Shown here piece after piece: positions 6,382 through 9,618 of a DNA stretch of 9,618 nt. Location: NCBI GenBank assembly GCA_947572405.1, contig CANPBV010000058.1, positions 1 through 9,618 on the forward strand, read 5' to 3'. A model generated the notes under the pieces. It searched no databases. It had not been told where the DNA came from and saw nothing but the letters and a program-made list of their open reading frames with translations. How positions within the stretch are numbered: the first letter of the stretch is position 1; every line of letters starts with the position of its first letter. This DNA is from an uncultured Mycoplasmatota bacterium (lineage in GTDB: Bacteria; Bacillota_I; Bacilli_A; RF39; UBA660). Made by a program: the position numbers and the translations under genes.

Positions 6382-6410
6382 ATATTAATCGAAAAATGGT
6401 CACTTGTCAA
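6382..6410 (-). promoter_or_regulatory. Promoter of the minus-strand small RNA
   Basis: Minus-strand -35 TTGACA (6410-6405), a 17-bp spacer and -10 TAATAT (6387-6382). Transcription would start near 6376, just before the first hairpin. It is back-to-back with the recG promoter. Confidence 0.62.
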
Positions 6411-6449
6411 CCTTTTTTACTATATTTTGTAGAAAAAAATTATTTTAGC

Positions 6450-6478
6450 TTGATTTACGAAAACATGTTCGGTATAAT
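6450..6478 (+). promoter_or_regulatory. recG promoter, very short 5' leader
   Basis: -35 TTGATT (6450-6455), a 17-bp spacer and a perfect -10 TATAAT (6473-6478). The predicted start near 6485 falls at the first base of the SD GGTGAT (6485-6490), leaving only about nine nt of leader. Confidence 0.72.
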
Positions 6479-6493
6479 GTAGCTGGTGATGAT

Positions 6494-8485
6494 ATGAAAC
6501 AATTAGAAGAAATTAAAGGGCTTGGTCCAAAAACAAGAGTGGCTTTAGAAAAATTAGGAATTAAGACATCAGACGATTTACTTTATTATTACCCATTTCG
6601 TTACGAAATTTTAAAAAAAAGTAATCTTGAAAAGTTGAAACAAGATGATAAAGTTGTAGTGGATGGAAATGTTGAAAGCATTCCATCGGTGTTTCATATT
6701 AATGGGCGCTTAGATAAAATGAATTTTCGTTTTATGTCGGGTGGTAAGTTATTACAAGTAGTAATATTTAATCGTGCCTTTTTAAAAAGTAAAATTCCAA
6801 TTGGAACAACAATTACAGTGATTGGAAAATATGATTATAAGCATAATATGATTGTTGCAAATGACATCCATTTAGGGGCACTTCCAAATACTGAAAAAAT
6901 CGAGCCAGTTTATCATTCTTATGGAGGAGTGGGCGGAAAACAAATTCGTTCTTATTTGTTTCAACTGTTTTCAGAAGGAATTGATGTAGTAGATTATATT
7001 CCAGAGGGATTATCTTTAAAATACCAATTTATGGATAAGACTAGAAGTCTAAAACAAATTCATTTTCCGACGAATAAGAATTCTTTGAAGGCCGCTTTAT
7101 TAAGAGCAAAATATGAAGAGTTATTTTTATTTATGTTGAAAATGAATTACTTAAAGAGGGAAAAACAGCATACAAATGGATTAAAAAGAGATATTTCATT
7201 TGCGTTTGTGGAGAAATTTATAAAGAGTTTGCCATTTTCTTTGACGGATGACCAAATGATTTGTGCCAAAGCCATTTATCAGGACTTAAATGATTCAAAA
7301 AGGATGAACCGCCTGGTACAAGGAGATGTAGGAAGTGGAAAAACAATTGTTAGTTTTATTGCAATGTATATGAATTATTTAAGCGGATATCAGAGTGCGT
7401 TGATGGTTCCAACAGAAATTTTAGCGCACCAGCATTATAAGAAGTTAACAGAGATTTTTGAACCTTATTATATTAGGATAGCAGTTTTAACTGGTAAAAC
7501 GAAGATTAGAGAGAAAAGAGAAATTTATGAAGGATTAAAAAACGGAACAATTTCTATTGTAGTAGGAACCCACGCTTTAATTAGTGAAGCGGTAGAATAT
7601 CAAAACCTTGGATTAGTAATTACAGATGAACAACATCGTTTTGGAGTTAATCAAAGAAGTAATTTGAGAAATAAGGGAATTACTCCTGATATTTTATATA
7701 TGAGTGCCACTCCAATTCCCAGGACTTATGCCTTAACGATTTATGGAGATATGGATGTTTCTAACATTCATACCATGCCAAGTGGGAGGCTTCCAGTTAT
7801 AACCAGCCTTAAAAAAAATAGTGAAATCAGAGATGTATTGGAAAGTATGTATCAGGAGTTAAAAAATGGTCATCAGGTGTACGTGATAGCACCTTTGATA
7901 GAAGAAAGTGAAAAAATAGATTTAGAAAATGTAACTTTATTAGAGGAAAAAATGAAAAAAGCATTTGGAAAATTTTATCAAATCGGTGTATTACATGGAA
8001 AAATGTCTTCCAAAGAAAAGGAAGAAGTCATGAAAAATTTTGAGCAAAATGAAGTTCAAATTTTGATTAGTACAACAGTGGTGGAAGTGGGGGTAGATGT
8101 TCCTAACGCTACTATGATGGTGATTTTTGATAGTGAACGTTTTGGTTTATCGGCGCTTCATCAGTTAAGGGGCCGGGTTGGAAGAAGTAATTTGCAATCG
8201 TACTGTGTTTTAATCAGTGATTTTGAAAAGGAGAGACTTTCTATTTTAACTGAAACAACAGATGGATTTAAAATTAGTGAAGAGGATTTTAAATTGCGTG
8301 GAAGCGGTGATTTATTTGGTGTTCGTCAAAGTGGGGATATGCAATTTCAAATAGCGGATATTAAAAAGGACTTTTCCATTTTAGTAAAAGCAAAGGAAGA
8401 TAGTGAAGCTTATATTTTGAGTGGTAAAATAGAAGAAAATTCTATTTTAAGAGCATATGTACAAGGGACTAAAGTACTTTCTTAA
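6494..8485 (+). CDS. recG: ATP-dependent DNA helicase RecG
   Basis: RecG is a superfamily 2 double-strand DNA translocase that remodels stalled forks, Holliday junctions and D-loops. The N-terminal wedge/OB region begins MKQLEEIKGLGPKTRVALEKLGI, with the helix-hairpin-helix-like GLGPKT, and runs to about 240. The helicase core has motif I GDVGSGKT (277-284), motif II DEQH (378-381) and motif III SATP (404-407). STTVVEVGVDVPNA is followed by motif VI QLRGRVGR (557-564). The C-terminal wedge contact region has FKLRGSGDLFGVRQSG. At 663 aa it is close to the usual 670-690 and complete. The SD GGTGAT is spaced as in smc. It is transcribed alone from its own promoter; the fapR/plsX neighbours seen in Bacillus are absent. 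A small-RNA promoter begins 15 nt after its stop. Confidence 0.97.
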   Translation: MKQLEEIKGLGPKTRVALEKLGIKTSDDLLYYYPFRYEILKKSNLEKLKQDDKVVVDGNVESIPSVFHINGRLDKMNFRFMSGGKLLQVVIFNRAFLKSKIPIGTTITVIGKYDYKHNMIVANDIHLGALPNTEKIEPVYHSYGGVGGKQIRSYLFQLFSEGIDVVDYIPEGLSLKYQFMDKTRSLKQIHFPTNKNSLKAALLRAKYEELFLFMLKMNYLKREKQHTNGLKRDISFAFVEKFIKSLPFSLTDDQMICAKAIYQDLNDSKRMNRLVQGDVGSGKTIVSFIAMYMNYLSGYQSALMVPTEILAHQHYKKLTEIFEPYYIRIAVLTGKTKIREKREIYEGLKNGTISIVVGTHALISEAVEYQNLGLVITDEQHRFGVNQRSNLRNKGITPDILYMSATPIPRTYALTIYGDMDVSNIHTMPSGRLPVITSLKKNSEIRDVLESMYQELKNGHQVYVIAPLIEESEKIDLENVTLLEEKMKKAFGKFYQIGVLHGKMSSKEKEEVMKNFEQNEVQILISTTVVEVGVDVPNATMMVIFDSERFGLSALHQLRGRVGRSNLQSYCVLISDFEKERLSILTETTDGFKISEEDFKLRGSGDLFGVRQSGDMQFQIADIKKDFSILVKAKEDSEAYILSGKIEENSILRAYVQGTKVLS

Positions 8486-8500
8486 AAACTATTTGTGAAC

Positions 8501-8529
8501 TTGACAAAACATTTTTTTTACTGTATAGT
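8501..8529 (+). promoter_or_regulatory. Promoter of the plus-strand small RNA
   Basis: Consensus -35 TTGACA (8501-8506), an exact 17-bp spacer with a T run, and -10 TATAGT (8524-8529, one mismatch). Transcription would start near 8536. It lies directly after recG and over 280 nt before the next gene, separated from it by a terminator. Confidence 0.72.
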
Positions 8530-8535
8530 TATAAT

Positions 8536-8642
8536 AGCGTGATAGATGTCACGCAAGATAACTATTTACGAATTAAAATGTGAATAGTTGTCAACCAAAA
8601 CCCCCTGAAGAGGACACGACTTAATGTGTCCTCACTTTTTTT
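8536..8642 (+). ncRNA. Candidate C-rich small RNA downstream of recG
   Basis: A predicted transcript of about 107 nt with three hairpins. The first is GCGTGA 8537-8542 with TCACGC 8549-8554. The second is a 12-pair hairpin 8559-8570 with 8579-8590, of which 8560-8566 with 8583-8589 is a perfect 7-bp core. The third is the terminator. Between the second and third lies an unpaired stretch (8591-8609) holding CCCCC, the type of segment that some Gram-positive small RNAs use to pair with ribosome-binding sites. CCCCCTGAAGA (8601-8611) is an exact complement of the terminator loop of the minus-strand RNA at 6302-6292. No open reading frame of note is present and it matches no family I recognise. 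It may also be made as a recG 3' UTR product. Confidence 0.62.
8610..8642 (+). terminator. Intrinsic terminator of small RNA and recG
   Basis: GAGGACAC (8610-8617) pairs perfectly with GTGTCCTC (8626-8633) around an 8-nt loop, followed by AC and seven T (8636-8642). It is the first strong terminator after recG and separates recG and the small RNA from the sirtuin gene. Confidence 0.88.
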
Positions 8643-8689
8643 GCCTAAAAATAAGGGAATTTCAAGGATTGGGAATTTATCAAAAGTGT

Positions 8690-8711
8690 TTTAGTCGACA
8701 TTTAGTCGACA
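8690..8711. repeat. Tandem 11-bp repeat with GTCGAC palindromes
   Basis: TTTAGTCGACA occurs twice without a gap (8690-8700 and 8701-8711); each copy contains the palindrome GTCGAC. They lie about 70 bp upstream of the -10 box of the sirtuin gene. A pair of regulator sites one helical turn apart is possible; this is inference. Confidence 0.6.
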
Positions 8712-8723
8712 TTTTGTGGAAAT

Positions 8724-8763
8724 AACTATTCTAACTTCCTTAATTATTATTTAAGGTATAGTT
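8724..8763. repeat. Nested inverted repeat upstream of the sirtuin gene
   Basis: AACTAT (8724-8729) with ATAGTT (8758-8763) encloses CCTTAA (8738-8743) with TTAAGG (8751-8756) around a 7-nt centre. It ends 18 bp before the -10 box, so it could be an operator. It is AT-rich and may be chance. Confidence 0.35.
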
Positions 8764-8781
8764 AATGTATCACAAGAAGTG

Positions 8782-8787
8782 TATAAT
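8782..8787 (+). promoter_or_regulatory. -10 box of the sirtuin gene
   Basis: A perfect TATAAT stands 26 bp before the start codon. No good -35 lies 16-18 bp upstream (TAGTTA at 8759-8764 is poor), so the promoter may need an activator or the upstream AT-rich repeats. Confidence 0.5.
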
Positions 8788-8813
8788 ATAATTAAAGGAA
8801 AGGAAACTGGTAT

Positions 8814-9527
8814 ATGGATAGTATAGAGATGTTACAAAAGATAATAGATGAATCAGATAATATTGTGTTCTTTGGAGGAGCTGGGGTATCTACTGAAAGT
8901 GGTATCAGAGATTTTCGAGGAGAGAATGGTTTATATAAAGAGAAGTATAATTATGAGCCAGAGTATCTATTAAGTTCAAAGTGCTTTCATAATGAACCTG
9001 AAGTTTTCTTTGATTTTTATAAGAATAAGATGAATTGTTTGGATGCAGTACCTAATGTAACCCATTTGTATTTAAGTAAACTAGAGAAAATTGGGAAACT
9101 TAAAGCAATTGTTACTCAGAATATAGATGGATTGCATCAAAAGGCTGGAAGTAGTAATGTTTTAGAAATACATGGAACTATTCGTAAGAACCATTGTATC
9201 GAATGCAGTAAGGAATGTGATTCGGATTTTGTTTTTAATAGTAATGGGATACCTAAATGTGATTGTGGAGGTATAATTAAACCTGATGTTGTATTGTATG
9301 GTGATATGTTACCAGAGGCATTTTCGCTTGCACAAGATCATATAAGTAAAGCTGATACTTTAATTGTGGCTGGTACATCGTTGACAGTAGAGCCAGCAAG
9401 TAGTTTGGTTAGATTATTTGGTGGTAAGAATTTGATTATTATAAACAAAGATAAAACGCCATATGATAGGTTTGCAACATTAGTAATTAATGACAATTTA
9501 TCCAATGTATTTGGGAACCTACATTAA
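8814..9527 (+). CDS. cobB: NAD-dependent protein deacylase, sirtuin family
   Basis: A 237-aa single-domain cytoplasmic sirtuin that removes acyl groups from protein lysines using NAD+, giving nicotinamide and O-acetyl-ADP-ribose. The NAD-binding motif is GAGVSTESGIRDFRG (22-36), with Arg32 where many have Pro. TQNIDGLHQKAG (101-112) and catalytic His120 in EIHGT follow. The zinc cysteines are Cys128, Cys131, Cys149 and Cys151. KPDVVLYGDMLPE (156-168) and GTSL complete the fold. Length and motifs are normal. The Tyr-x-x-Arg pair of SIRT5-like desuccinylases reads Tyr69-Lys-Asn-Lys72, so deacetylation is more likely than desuccinylation. The start has AGGA (8801-8804) nine bases upstream. It lacks the extra effector domains of defence-type SIR2 proteins, so a metabolic or regulatory role is favoured. 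It is transcribed alone. Bases 9528-9618 after it show no gene or clear terminator. Confidence 0.94.
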   Translation: MDSIEMLQKIIDESDNIVFFGGAGVSTESGIRDFRGENGLYKEKYNYEPEYLLSSKCFHNEPEVFFDFYKNKMNCLDAVPNVTHLYLSKLEKIGKLKAIVTQNIDGLHQKAGSSNVLEIHGTIRKNHCIECSKECDSDFVFNSNGIPKCDCGGIIKPDVVLYGDMLPEAFSLAQDHISKADTLIVAGTSLTVEPASSLVRLFGGKNLIIINKDKTPYDRFATLVINDNLSNVFGNLH

Positions 9528-9618
9528 TATAATGCTTAGAGTCTGCAACACCGAGAGCTATATGTTCTCTACAATTGATAGAAAGTTAGATTTTATAAGG
9601 GTTTAACCAATGTGTTAG

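Noticed and set aside
8814..9527. SIR2 gene as a defence system (Thoeris- or DSR-like).
   Set aside because: It is a single-domain zinc-binding CobB-type sirtuin with no effector or partner gene next to it.
9528..9618. A 24-codon frame (ATG 9532) and a weak GAGAGC/GTTCTC hairpin after the sirtuin gene.
   Set aside because: No SD, no T run after the hairpin and no recognisable product.

Overview
The window reads as a chromosomal segment of a very AT-rich, low-GC Gram-positive bacterium (Bacillota, Bacilli/Erysipelotrichia or a Mollicutes-related branch). The evidence is AT-rich codons throughout, SD sequences of the AGGAG/GGTGAT kind, consensus-like sigma-A promoters, many intrinsic terminators, and an unusually short SMC like those of Mollicutes. 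Every recognised gene ends in TAA, tryptophan is TGG and no in-frame TGA is needed, so the standard bacterial code fits.

Left part (1-1520): an accessory block. It opens with the 3' part of a broken or frameshifted gene of unknown function. A compact type III toxin-antitoxin locus of the CptIN/ToxIN kind follows. A strong promoter drives two tandem 49-nt RNA repeats, each able to form an H-type pseudoknot. An intrinsic terminator comes next, then a 155-codon endoribonuclease toxin. A short unrecognised frame abuts the toxin stop and a good terminator closes the block.

Middle (1660-5300): smc, a chromosome-organising ATPase of 980 aa with its own extended -10 promoter and a terminator. After it lies a 111-aa orphan protein that may be PH-like, and two hairpins in the convergent gap.

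Right part (5320-9618): a minus-strand short-chain dehydrogenase of the general-stress type, the plus-strand recG helicase, and a sirtuin deacylase (CobB/SIR2 class).

Two apparent small-RNA transcription units flank recG, one minus-strand at about 6376-6280 and one plus-strand at about 8536-8642. Each has a TTGACA promoter with a 17-bp spacer and an intrinsic terminator. The entire 11-nt terminator loop of the first (UCUUCAGGGGG) is perfectly complementary to the C-rich single-stranded segment (CCCCCUGAAGA) of the second, suggesting a pair of interacting RNAs not explained by the protein genes. The last 91 bases hold nothing I can support.

The genes do not form one pathway: smc and recG are housekeeping DNA-maintenance genes, the toxin-antitoxin locus is a defence or stabilisation module, and the SDR and sirtuin are NAD(P)(H)-using enzymes with separate promoters.
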